This document shows, in pieces, positions 43,379-51,391 of a stretch of DNA of 64,000 bases. The DNA lies in the NCBI RefSeq assembly GCF_000685015.1, contig NZ_BAYA01000025.1:1-64000 (forward strand), in the 5' to 3' direction. Both the position numbers and the translations under genes were made by a program. Under the pieces are notes generated by a model. The model searched no databases. It was not told where the DNA came from and worked only from the letters and a program-made list of their open reading frames with translations. The DNA comes from Paraburkholderia bannensis NBRC 103871 (GTDB lineage Bacteria > Pseudomonadota > Gammaproteobacteria > Burkholderiales > Burkholderiaceae). Numbering within the stretch: the stretch's first letter is position 1; every line of letters begins with the position of its first letter.

Positions 43379-45301
43379 TCAAAACAGCTTCTTGGCCCCG
43401 GCGGCATCGCCCGTATTGAACGAGCGCAGGTCGATCGTCGCGCGCCTGTCGCCCACGAGGCGATCGTCGATCACCGTCAGGTTGGCGTTCTGCAACCCCT
43501 GCTGCAGATTGCGCAGGTAGTACTCGAAGGCGAATGCGGGGCCGCCCGCCTGCTGGGCCGCGATATCTGCGCTGAAGGTGGTCTGCTGCATGTGGGCCGC
43601 AGAAAGTGTTTCTGCAGCGCTTGCATTGGCTTCGGCGACGCTTGCCTGTGCCTGTTCGTGCGCGGTGCCCACGAGCGTGGCGGCCAGGCCGCGGGCTTCG
43701 GCGACGCTCGCCGCCGTGCGGATCTGCGCGGCCTGCACGCCATGCCACGCCGCCGAGGCGCCCGCCGGGGGATGCACGCTCTCGATCACCACCGCCGTCA
43801 CTTCGATGCCGCTGCCGAGCCGGTCGAGCTGCTGTTGCGTCGCCTGGCGGATCGCATCGGCAATCACGGTCTGGCGCGCTTCGACGAGCGCGTCGAGCGT
43901 GTGCGAAGCCAGGTAGCGCACGATCTCGCGATTGGCGATCGCGCGCGTGACGTCGGCGATATTCGCCGCGCGATAGAGCGCGGCACGCGCGTCGGCGTCA
44001 CTCGCCCCGATGCGGTAATCCAGTCGCACATCGGCGCTGACGATTTCGAAATTCTGCTGCTGCGCATTCGCGCCCGCGATCACCTGGCTGGTTTCCCAGG
44101 GATGCGCCACGTCCCAAAGCCGGTCGAGTTGTTCGGGCGCGCGCGCGTCGGCGGCAATCAGCGGTGCGGCGATGCTTGCGCCATTGGCAACATCGGCAGC
44201 ATCGGCGATATCCGACACCACGATTTGATGAACCGCGCCGTTGTCGATGACGCGCGCGAGTCCGAAGGGCCAGGGCAGCCCAATGTGCAGACCCGGCTGC
44301 CACACGGCGCGCGGCGCGCCGAAGCGCTCGTAGACGGCGCGCTGCTCCGGTTGCAGGATCGTGATGCCGCTCAGCAACCATCCCGCCGCCACGAGCGCGA
44401 CACCCGCGGCGGGCAACATGCGCAGCGTGCTATGCACGACCCAGCTTTGCCGCAGGTCGATACCGAAGCGGCTGCGCAGCGATTCGCCCAGTTCGGCGGG
44501 CGACGCTGGCGGGCGCACGAGCCAGTGCACGACGGTGCTGTCCACCAGCGCGAGTGGCGACGCTGACGCACGCGGCGGCGTGAACCAGGCCAGTGTGGCG
44601 CGCAAGGCGTATTCACCGGCAACAAGCGCGGGCAGCAACGCTATCGCCATCGCCAGCCAGCGGCTATCGACACCGCGCCACAAGTAAAGCCCGGCGCAAG
44701 CCGCACAAGCCAGCGCGACGACGAGCGCAATGCGCAATGCCCCGGCGAGAACGGTATCGGCGTGCTGTACCGGCACCCGCGCCACGATCACGCGCTCGAT
44801 CACCAGCGTGACGAACGCCATCGCGAGCACGGCGCCGCACGCCAGCGCCATGATGTTGCGCACATGGGGCCCCGCCGCCGCTGCGTGACGGTCGAAGACG
44901 AACACGGTCGCCGCGCAAAGCATCAACGACACGAGCGCGCCCGCCAGCACACACCAGGGCCACCAGCGAACGGCGCGCAACCCGCCCCATGTCCACCCCG
45001 CTATCGCGCGCCACGTTGCACGCTTGAGCAGGTTCCAGTTCGCCGGACGTGCACCGCGCGAGGTTCGTTTGCGCGCTGCATCCGCTGCGGCCATCAAGTT
45101 GCGTTCGCAACCAATCGCCACGAGCATCACGTTCAGCCACATCGCGGCGAGCGGCGCGAGCCATCGCAACCCGGCCCAGCTCGAACGCAGACACACGATG
45201 AACGCAAGCACGCCGACCAGCAGCAGGCACGCGAGCGCGATCAACCGATAAGGTTGCGCGTTTCTCGCAGATGTACCGTCACGGAAATATGCATTGCCCA
45301 T
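43379..45301 (-). CDS. Membrane-domain/SPFH fusion protein (HflK-like), first SPFH gene of the operon
   Basis: 640-residue protein. The first 320 residues contain about six membrane helices, unlike ordinary HflK, which has one. A band-7/SPFH domain follows (SGITILQPEQRAVYERFGAPRAVWQPGLHIG near 325-350) with a long helical C terminus. The N-terminal part resembles no domain I can name. It is first of a four-gene co-translated set (SPFH, SPFH, SPFH, P-type ATPase). Start ATG 45301 lacks a strong ribosome site. A copy of the conserved TTGCCC element lies 65-108 bp upstream. Confidence 0.85.
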   Translation of the reverse strand: MGNAYFRDGTSARNAQPYRLIALACLLLVGVLAFIVCLRSSWAGLRWLAPLAAMWLNVMLVAIGCERNLMAAADAARKRTSRGARPANWNLLKRATWRAIAGWTWGGLRAVRWWPWCVLAGALVSLMLCAATVFVFDRHAAAAGPHVRNIMALACGAVLAMAFVTLVIERVIVARVPVQHADTVLAGALRIALVVALACAACAGLYLWRGVDSRWLAMAIALLPALVAGEYALRATLAWFTPPRASASPLALVDSTVVHWLVRPPASPAELGESLRSRFGIDLRQSWVVHSTLRMLPAAGVALVAAGWLLSGITILQPEQRAVYERFGAPRAVWQPGLHIGLPWPFGLARVIDNGAVHQIVVSDIADAADVANGASIAAPLIAADARAPEQLDRLWDVAHPWETSQVIAGANAQQQNFEIVSADVRLDYRIGASDADARAALYRAANIADVTRAIANREIVRYLASHTLDALVEARQTVIADAIRQATQQQLDRLGSGIEVTAVVIESVHPPAGASAAWHGVQAAQIRTAASVAEARGLAATLVGTAHEQAQASVAEANASAAETLSAAHMQQTTFSADIAAQQAGGPAFAFEYYLRNLQQGLQNANLTVIDDRLVGDRRATIDLRSFNTGDAAGAKKLF

Positions 45302-45365
45302 TTCGCCAATGTCTTATTCTGCGTAGCCATTGCGAACGAGTATCGTCGGACGTGTTTCATGTCGC

Positions 45366-45409
45366 CATAGGGATTTCGGGCAAAGCGAATTGCCCTTTCG
45401 GGCAATTCA
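45366..45409 (-). promoter_or_regulatory. Conserved TTGCCC/GGGCAA element, copy a (upstream of the SPFH-ATPase operon)
   Basis: Read towards the SPFH gene: TTGCCC-G-AAAGGGCAAT, five bases, TTGCCC, four bases, TCCCTAT. The same layout recurs at 47733-47776 and 49904-49957. It lies 65 bp from the SPFH start. The regulator is unknown. Confidence 0.7.
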
Positions 45410-45422
45410 AACCGGCGCGCAT

Positions 45423-46568
45423 TTATTTGGACTGCGAAAACCACTTCCCGTAAATCTGTTCGTAGGTGCCGTCCTCGTACATCGCGAGCAAGGTTTCGTT
45501 GATGGACTTGCGCAGCGGGCTGCCGTTGGCGACGGCGATACCGTATTTTTCTGGCCGGAATACCGGCCCCACGACGGTGAGCGCGCCATTGCCGCGCCGC
45601 GCCGCCCAGTATTGCAAGGTCGGTGCGTCGTAGACGATGGCCTGGACGTCGCCCTCCATCAGCATACGAAAGCCGTCGTCCGCATTGGTCACGTCCACGA
45701 AAGACAGGCCGCGCTGCGTCAGGTATTGCGCCGCAATCGTGCCGGGCACGGTGCCGATCTTCTTTCCGGGCAAGTCGTCTGGCCCGCGTATGTTCGACTG
45801 CAAACGCGCCACCGTCTGCGACGACGTGACCGTAGCGGTGAGTTGCGCAATCAGCACCACGCCAATCAGCCACATCGCCGGCACCAGAATGCGCTTGAAA
45901 ATGCCGGGCGTTTCACGTTCGCCATGCTCGCCCGTGGCGATGATCAACATGGTCACCCAGATGCCCTCGCCGATCGAACGCCAGTACGGCTTCTGGAAAT
46001 TGGCGTCGCGCTTGCGCTCCATCAGCCACACGAGGTTGGCGAGAACAAATACGATGCCAACCGTGATCGCCACGAGCTGCGCAATTGCCAGCCACGGCAC
46101 GGATTGGAGCAGCGCCATGACGGAATTGTCGTTCTGCGCCCGCACGATGATTTGCAGGCCGGAGTCGAAATAAGGCAGCGAGAAGTCGACGCTCTTTTCG
46201 CGCGTCGGCGTCATGGTGATGGCCGCGATTGCGACATCCGCGTCGCCGCGCTGGACAGACGCCAGGAGTTCAGGTTGCGTGCCAACCGGCCGCCAGGCGA
46301 AATCGACATGCAGGCGGCGTGCGATTTCATTCCAGATATCGATGCTGAAACCTTCTGGCGTCGCGGTCTGCGGAATCACAAAAGGCGCGACGGGCGCGAT
46401 CGCGACACGCAGTGGACTTTGCGCGCCGGTCTGCGCGGCCGCTATTGTGGTCGCCGGGTCGCTCGCCCCGGACGGCGCCGCCGTCTGGGCCTCTGCGGCC
46501 GGCATCGCTTTCATCGACAGGACGATCAGGGTCGCCCACATCGCTTGCCGCAAACCTGGCTTGCGCAT
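45423..46568 (-). CDS. Ionotropic glutamate receptor-like channel (ligand-binding domain with inserted pore)
   Basis: 381-residue protein built like bacterial iGluRs. Signal peptide 1-28; ligand-binding lobe S1 about 52-145 (RVAIAPVAPFVIP ... FSIDIWNEI); membrane helix about 159-182; pore loop about 203-217; second helix about 223-250; lobe S2 about 258-378, with the SBP-3 pattern GKKIGTVPGT. The pore loop reads IIATGEHGERE rather than the TVGYGD of potassium-selective GluR0, so ion choice is open. The ligand is probably an amino acid. The ATG has GGGAGAAAGG upstream. It lies between an outer-membrane barrel gene and the SPFH operon on the same strand. Confidence 0.9.
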   Translation of the reverse strand: MRKPGLRQAMWATLIVLSMKAMPAAEAQTAAPSGASDPATTIAAAQTGAQSPLRVAIAPVAPFVIPQTATPEGFSIDIWNEIARRLHVDFAWRPVGTQPELLASVQRGDADVAIAAITMTPTREKSVDFSLPYFDSGLQIIVRAQNDNSVMALLQSVPWLAIAQLVAITVGIVFVLANLVWLMERKRDANFQKPYWRSIGEGIWVTMLIIATGEHGERETPGIFKRILVPAMWLIGVVLIAQLTATVTSSQTVARLQSNIRGPDDLPGKKIGTVPGTIAAQYLTQRGLSFVDVTNADDGFRMLMEGDVQAIVYDAPTLQYWAARRGNGALTVVGPVFRPEKYGIAVANGSPLRKSINETLLAMYEDGTYEQIYGKWFSQSK

Positions 46569-46646
46569 CGCCTTTCTCCCGAATCTGCTGCGAACCGGTG
46601 GAGCGCACGGGTCGCCGATCACGTTGCGCGCCGCGCCTCGCGCGAT

Positions 46647-47651
46647 CTAGAAGCTCAGCGCAAGGCCGAGCGATGCGCCAGTGATGTCCTTGCCAAAAGC
46701 ATAGCGTGCGACGATGCGCAAGCGCGAGAACAGCCTGGTGATCGCACCGGTATCGATTTCGATGCCAGCGCCCAGCGAGGTCAACTGGTTGAAGCCGAGA
46801 ATGTCCGCCTGGCTGCCCAGATAGGTCGAATGCGAGAGTTCGAGCACGTAACGCAGCGGCCGGTGGAACGCGAGCAAGCCGGTCGGCGCACGCCAGCGTG
46901 CATAGAGATTCGTCGACTCCGCGTTGGCCGATCCCCGCACCGCGCTGGAAGAGCCGAAGCTCTGGAGGTAAATATCCGTGTAGCGCAGTTCGAGATCGAA
47001 TTCATAGGGTTCCTGACGAGGATACCAGCCGATCATCAGCGAACCACCCAGCCCGTAAGCACTCATCGAGCCGTCGCGAATGAAGTCGATATTGCTGTCG
47101 GTTTTACGGTTGATGAGGAACTGCGCGGCGCTCGCGTCGCTCAGGACTTCGCCGAGCGAAAAATTGAAGATCGGCCGGATCACCAGATCCTTCTTTTCGT
47201 TGAGCGGAAAATCCCAGCCGATCCCCCCTGTTGCCGCCACGTTCGTCCAACGGGTCGGCAGCGCGCGCTGCTCCTGTCCGTCCGAGACGACGAAGGTCGG
47301 ATCGTAGCGTGATCCGCCGATCGCGCCTTCCAGATAAAGCGGAAAGCTCGGGCTCAGGGTGAAGCCGCCGCCCACCTGGGTCATATTCAACGATGGATCG
47401 CCGGTCGCGCCATTACGGATCCCGAGCGAACTCGCGGAAAGATCCGGCGTCACCGTAAAGGAGAGCAGCGCCAGCACGCCGTTTGCACGTTTCTGAACAT
47501 CGGGCCCAGTCCACGCAGGCGTACTTTGCGCCAGCGCTGCACACGTCACGAAGCCCTGCGCCAGCGCCACCAGCAACGCGCCGACGAACAACCGCGCGTT
47601 TTTGCCAGAGCGCCTTCGAAAGATATCGTCGGACAGCTTTTGCATGCTCAT
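46647..47651 (-). CDS. Predicted outer-membrane beta-barrel protein
   Basis: 334-residue exported protein. A signal segment (about 18-42, ending AALAQ) is followed by alternating beta strands rich in Gly, Tyr and Ser, and a C-terminal phenylalanine (GLALSF), the usual outer-membrane barrel signature. No autotransporter passenger or named domain was recognised. ATG 47651 is used; ATG 47645 is equally possible with AAGG at better spacing. It is followed by the iGluR-like gene after 78 bp and is divergent from DUF2252. Confidence 0.82.
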   Translation of the reverse strand: MSMQKLSDDIFRRRSGKNARLFVGALLVALAQGFVTCAALAQSTPAWTGPDVQKRANGVLALLSFTVTPDLSASSLGIRNGATGDPSLNMTQVGGGFTLSPSFPLYLEGAIGGSRYDPTFVVSDGQEQRALPTRWTNVAATGGIGWDFPLNEKKDLVIRPIFNFSLGEVLSDASAAQFLINRKTDSNIDFIRDGSMSAYGLGGSLMIGWYPRQEPYEFDLELRYTDIYLQSFGSSSAVRGSANAESTNLYARWRAPTGLLAFHRPLRYVLELSHSTYLGSQADILGFNQLTSLGAGIEIDTGAITRLFSRLRIVARYAFGKDITGASLGLALSF

Positions 47652-47732
47652 CCTTGGGCCGGGAGCCACGCCGTGGCCCTATCCAACGGGGTAATCTAAC
47701 AACCGCGGATAAAGATTTAAAGGCCATTGCCC

Positions 47733-47776
47733 CGAATTGCCCCAAAGGGCAATCGAATTGCCCCAACTCCCTATCG
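47733..47776 (+). promoter_or_regulatory. Conserved TTGCCC/GGGCAA element, copy b (upstream of DUF2252)
   Basis: TTGCCC-C-AAAGGGCAAT, four bases, TTGCCC, four bases, TCCCTAT, ending about 54 bp before the DUF2252 start. An extra TTGCCC lies 10 bp further upstream, giving direct repeats one helical turn apart. Confidence 0.7.
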
Positions 47777-47827
47777 ATTGCGCACGCGCCCTGGATGACA
47801 CTCTCGGAACATACAGCGGAGCACACC

Positions 47828-49240
47828 ATGGCAGAAATCGAAACGCTGGCCCGGCGGCGGGAGATCGGACGCGCAGCACGCGAGCGTGCACGGCGCTCGC
47901 AGCATGCTGAAATCGGCGACACGGATCGCGACCCCGTCGACCTGCTCAAGCAAAATAGCGCCGGCCGTGTCAGCGCGCTCGTCCCGCTTCGATATGGCCG
48001 CATGGGCGTCTCGCCATTCACGTTCTATCGCGGCAGCGCCATCATTCAGGCGCACGATCTGGGCGCAACGGTGAATACCGGCATCGCGTTCCCCATTTGC
48101 GGCGACGCGCACCTTTCCAACTTTGGCGGCTTTGCCACCCCTGAGCGGCAACTGATTTTCGATCTCAACGATTTCGACGAAGTCGCGCCCGGGCCGTGGG
48201 AATGGGACGTCAAGCGCCTCGCGGCCAGTTTCGCGATTGCGGGGCAGCATATGGGCGTGAGCAACGGGCCGATCGCTGACTTCGTGGCGACCGTCGCGCA
48301 TGAATACCGCGACCGCATGCACGCGTACGCCGAGTGCAGCACGCTCGAACTCTGGCACGACATCGTCACATTCGAGCGCATGATCGATACGGCTGCCACC
48401 GACGAAGGCCGCCGCCTGCTGCTCAAGACCAGGGAGAAAGCCACCACGCGCACCAATGAAAGCATGCTGTCCAAAATGGCCGTCCAGAAGAACGGCCGCT
48501 GGTTGTTGCAGGATGCGCCCCCCGCCCTGTTCCATCCGGGCGGCCCCAACACGTTGCTCGGCAAGGAAGAAGCGTGGACAGATACCAAAGCCTGGGAGGG
48601 CAAGCTGGCCGCGGCATTCGACGAATATCTCCGCACGCTTCCCGCCGACCGCCAGGCGCTGATCGGACAATTTCAGCTTCAGGACGTCGCATTCAAGGTC
48701 GTTGGCGTGGGTAGCGTCGGGACGTTTTGCCTCGTGATGCTGTTCGTGGACGGACATGGCGCGCCGCTGTTCCTGCAGGTCAAGGAGGCGCGCGAGTCCG
48801 TGATTGCACGTTACTTCCGCTCCGAGCCGATTGCGCATCAGGGACAGCGCGTGGTGTCCGGGCAGCGTCTGCTGCAAGCCGCAAGCGACGCGTTCCTTGG
48901 CTGGACGACCGGGCCCGCAGGCCGCGAATTCTATTTCCGGCAATTGCGGGACATGAAGGTATCGGCGGAAGTCGAGCGAATGAGCAACACGCTCCTGCAG
49001 GGCTACGCGCGCATCTGTGGCTGGGCCCTGGCTCGCGCGCACGCGAAAGCGGGCGGCAAGGCGGTCGAGATTGCAGCGTATCTGGGCAACGGCGAGCGCT
49101 TTTCCGACGCGCTGACCGACTATGCTTTTGCCTATGCCGTGCAAAACAATAAGGATTACGACGTTTTCATGCGTGCCTGCCGGTCTGGAAAACTGGAAGC
49201 GCGCAGCGACGAAGACATGGCCGCGGATTTCCGCGTCTGA
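47828..49240 (+). CDS. DUF2252 protein (kinase-like fold)
   Basis: 470-residue DUF2252 protein. The strongest motifs are ICGDAHLSNFGGF and, about 20 residues later, FDLNDFDE, which resemble the catalytic loop (HxDxxxxN) and metal-binding Asp of aminoglycoside- and choline-kinase folds. Function is unknown; small-molecule or protein phosphorylation is only a suggestion. The ATG has CGGAG upstream; an in-frame ATG at 47794 is possible. One conserved TTGCCC element sits in front of it. Confidence 0.9.
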   Translation: MAEIETLARRREIGRAARERARRSQHAEIGDTDRDPVDLLKQNSAGRVSALVPLRYGRMGVSPFTFYRGSAIIQAHDLGATVNTGIAFPICGDAHLSNFGGFATPERQLIFDLNDFDEVAPGPWEWDVKRLAASFAIAGQHMGVSNGPIADFVATVAHEYRDRMHAYAECSTLELWHDIVTFERMIDTAATDEGRRLLLKTREKATTRTNESMLSKMAVQKNGRWLLQDAPPALFHPGGPNTLLGKEEAWTDTKAWEGKLAAAFDEYLRTLPADRQALIGQFQLQDVAFKVVGVGSVGTFCLVMLFVDGHGAPLFLQVKEARESVIARYFRSEPIAHQGQRVVSGQRLLQAASDAFLGWTTGPAGREFYFRQLRDMKVSAEVERMSNTLLQGYARICGWALARAHAKAGGKAVEIAAYLGNGERFSDALTDYAFAYAVQNNKDYDVFMRACRSGKLEARSDEDMAADFRV

Positions 49241-49273
49241 CCGGCAGCCGCCACGCACCTTCTCCAGACGCCA

Positions 49274-49305
49274 GCGCGGTCGTGAACCATCGATCACGAC
49301 CGCGC
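49274..49305. terminator. Hairpin between convergent DUF2252 and receiver genes
   Basis: Perfect 12-bp stem GCGCGGTCGTGA / TCACGACCGCGC with an 8-nt loop, no clear T run. Position between two convergent genes suggests a transcription stop on both strands. Confidence 0.55.
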
Positions 49306-49357
49306 GTGGCCGCAACCCCGCGTTGTGCGCCTTGACGCGCCACACGCATCCGACGCA

Positions 49358-49720
49358 CTACAGTGCGTCGCGCACAGCGTCGAGCAAGTCCCGCCCAAGA
49401 AACGGTTTCGCCAGCAACACGCGTCCGCCTGCGTCCATAACCGCCTGGCGGGCGGCCGCCCCATCAAAAGCCGTCACGAATATCGCCGGTGGACGCGTTT
49501 GAGGGAGCCCCTCGTAGAATGCGAGCCCGGAAGCGCCCGGCAACTGGACATCGACGATCAGGCAACGCGCGGAAGACGCCCACATGACGGCCCCGGGATC
49601 TTCAGCACTATTAAACGCATGGGTGTCGAATCCGGACAGACGCAAGAGGCGCTCGACCGCGCGTCGCAATCCCGCGTCGTCTTCGACAATCACGATCAAC
49701 TCGCCGTTTCCATCCATCAT
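49358..49720 (-). CDS. Single-domain response regulator (orphan receiver)
   Basis: 120-residue CheY/FixJ-type receiver without an output domain. The acidic pair is in IVIVEDDAG, phosphorylatable Asp in LIVDVQLPGASG, the Thr switch in FVTAFDG, and Lys in LLAKPFLG. It has to act through protein contacts. The frame is open up to 50011, but protein-like sequence begins at the two Met codons at 49720/49717. No kinase is adjacent; a FixJ/kinase pair lies 2-4 kb away. A TTGCCC element lies about 185 bp upstream. Confidence 0.87.
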   Translation of the reverse strand: MMDGNGELIVIVEDDAGLRRAVERLLRLSGFDTHAFNSAEDPGAVMWASSARCLIVDVQLPGASGLAFYEGLPQTRPPAIFVTAFDGAAARQAVMDAGGRVLLAKPFLGRDLLDAVRDAL

Positions 49721-49903
49721 CCGCCCAGCGTTCGTTAGCTCAGCGTTATGCGACTCTCGCCCATCCACTGACGCCGTGGGATTACGCCCTGTCGCCACAG
49801 GACATTTGCGTACCACACGTCGCCGGCGCTCGCATGCGCGAGCGGCGTGGCGGCACCTTACGATTCGGTATGCGTGCAGTCTTGCCTGAAAGCGGTAATA
49901 CAT

Positions 49904-49957
49904 CCATAGGGACTCGGGGCAATCGCATTTCCCTTTTGGGCAAAATCGGGCAATTGC
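49904..49957 (-). promoter_or_regulatory. Conserved TTGCCC/GGGCAA element, copy c (upstream of the receiver gene)
   Basis: Read on the minus strand: TTGCCC-GATT-TTGCCC-A-AAAGGGAAAT, four bases, TTGCCC, four bases, TCCCTAT. Same order and nearly the same spacing as copies a and b. It lies between the receiver gene (minus) and the DUF2092 gene (plus), so it could serve either. Confidence 0.65.
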
Positions 49958-50078
49958 CTTTTCTTTCGGTGCACTGGCCACTACATTACGCACTGCAACT
50001 GCGTTGTGCACTCACGCAAATTCATTCGAAAATGAACGTGCATTTTCATCCCCCTCGCTCGCGCACCGGGAGAATACG

Positions 50079-50873
50079 ATGAAGAGAAGGGCTTTATGCA
50101 TTGCGATCCTCACAGCGACGCTCGCTGCGCCCCACCTTTACGCGCAGACCGCAGCGCCCGCCTCCGCGCCCCAGGCCGCAAGTGCGGCACAAGCCGTCGA
50201 CCCTGCGGCTGTCGACGCGTTGAAAAAAATGGGCACGTATCTGCAGTCGCTCAAGCGCTTTAGCGTATCGACCGAATTGACCGGCGAGCGCGTACTCGAA
50301 GACGGTCAGAAACTCCAGCATTCCGCGAGCGCCGATCTCGACGTCGACCGGCCCAATCGGATTCGTGCGGTCATGACGAGCGCGCGCAGCGATCGCGAGA
50401 TTGTCTACGACGGCAAGTCGGTCACGCTCTATACGCCCGCCCAGCGCTACTACTCGACGGTGGCGTTCGACGGCACGGTCGGCGCGTTGATCGATCGGCT
50501 GCATGAGCACTATGGCGTGGAGTTTCCGCTCGCAGACCTGTTCGTGTGGGGCACTCCTGCGGCCCCAACGGATCAGTTCGAATCCGCGATGTTCGCTGGC
50601 GAGGACTACGTCGAAAACGATCTCTGCGATCACTACGCGTTCCGCCAGAAGGATCTCGACTGGCAAATCTGGATCACGGCAGGCGCCCATCCGTTGCCGC
50701 GCAAACTGGTGATTACGCGCCGCGACGATGACGCGCGCCCACAATCGGTTTCCATCATCAACTGGACGACCCGCCCCGATTTCAAGGATGCGATTTTCAC
50801 GTTCAAACCTCCGTCAGGGGCGAAGAAAATCGAGTTCGTCCCAGTCGCAACGAACGCAACGAACAAGGGGTAG
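50079..50873 (+). CDS. DUF2092 family exported protein
   Basis: 264-residue periplasmic protein with a clear signal peptide (MKRRALCIAILTATLAAPHLYAQ). The mature part has the DUF2092 pattern (alternating strands DRPNRIRAVMTSARSDREIVY; LADLFVWG), a fold related to the LolA/LolB lipoprotein carriers. It may carry a hydrophobic molecule. GGGAG precedes the ATG. It is followed after 4 bp by the Asn-rich gene, so the two are one transcript. Confidence 0.87.
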   Translation: MKRRALCIAILTATLAAPHLYAQTAAPASAPQAASAAQAVDPAAVDALKKMGTYLQSLKRFSVSTELTGERVLEDGQKLQHSASADLDVDRPNRIRAVMTSARSDREIVYDGKSVTLYTPAQRYYSTVAFDGTVGALIDRLHEHYGVEFPLADLFVWGTPAAPTDQFESAMFAGEDYVENDLCDHYAFRQKDLDWQIWITAGAHPLPRKLVITRRDDDARPQSVSIINWTTRPDFKDAIFTFKPPSGAKKIEFVPVATNATNKG

Positions 50874-50877
50874 GCCC

Positions 50878-51372
50878 ATGAAAATCCATTTTCAGCGCCC
50901 GCGCGCCCTCCTGCTCCCTGTCGTCCTGATGGTCGGTCTCGCCGTTGCGCATGTGCCTCTCGCAGAAGCGGTGGGCGGACGCGGCGGCGGCGGCCATGCA
51001 GCGCGGGAACGCCCCGCAGGCGGCGGCGCTCGCCAGGTCAACAGCGCACGCGCCGACGATCGCACGCGCAACGTGCGCAATACGAGCGTGAACAACGTTA
51101 ACCGCAACGTCAATGTCAACCGCAACGTCAATGTGGATGTGCACAACGACTATCACCACGGCGGCTGGGACGACGACTACCATCCGGTCGCAACGGCGGC
51201 CGCGGTGACGGCGGCGGTTGGCGTGACGTCCGCAGTCGTGGGTTCAATCGTGCGCTCCGTGCCGCCCAACTGTGCACCGGTCAACTACCGGGGCATGATC
51301 TACCAGCAATGCGGCAGCACCTGGTACCAGCCACAAGGTTCGCAGTACGTAGTGGTCAACGCACCGTACTGA
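50878..51372 (+). CDS. Asn/Val-repeat exported protein
   Basis: 164-residue protein with a signal peptide (about 1-31), a Gly/Arg/Ala-rich stretch, a short repeat NVNRNVNVNRNVNV (near 76-91), an HNDYHHGG segment, one Ala/Val-rich hydrophobic helix, and a C terminus with two Cys (PPNCAPVNYRG ... QQCGSTWYQP) ending YVVVNAPY. Similar small proteins of the DUF6515 type are found in envelope-stress clusters. The repeat might form a beta-roll or nucleic-acid-binding surface; this is a guess. No ribosome site better than AGGCCC is present, so coupling to DUF2092 is likely. Confidence 0.8.
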   Translation: MKIHFQRPRALLLPVVLMVGLAVAHVPLAEAVGGRGGGGHAARERPAGGGARQVNSARADDRTRNVRNTSVNNVNRNVNVNRNVNVDVHNDYHHGGWDDDYHPVATAAAVTAAVGVTSAVVGSIVRSVPPNCAPVNYRGMIYQQCGSTWYQPQGSQYVVVNAPY

Positions 51373-51391
51373 CCTGGGACAGGAGGGCACC

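Noticed and set aside
45366..49957. FNR/FixK boxes as explanation for the TTGCCC elements
   Set aside because: FNR-type sites read TTGAT-N4-ATCAA; the half-sites here are TTGCCC/GGGCAA with extra direct repeats, so the match is only in the TTG.
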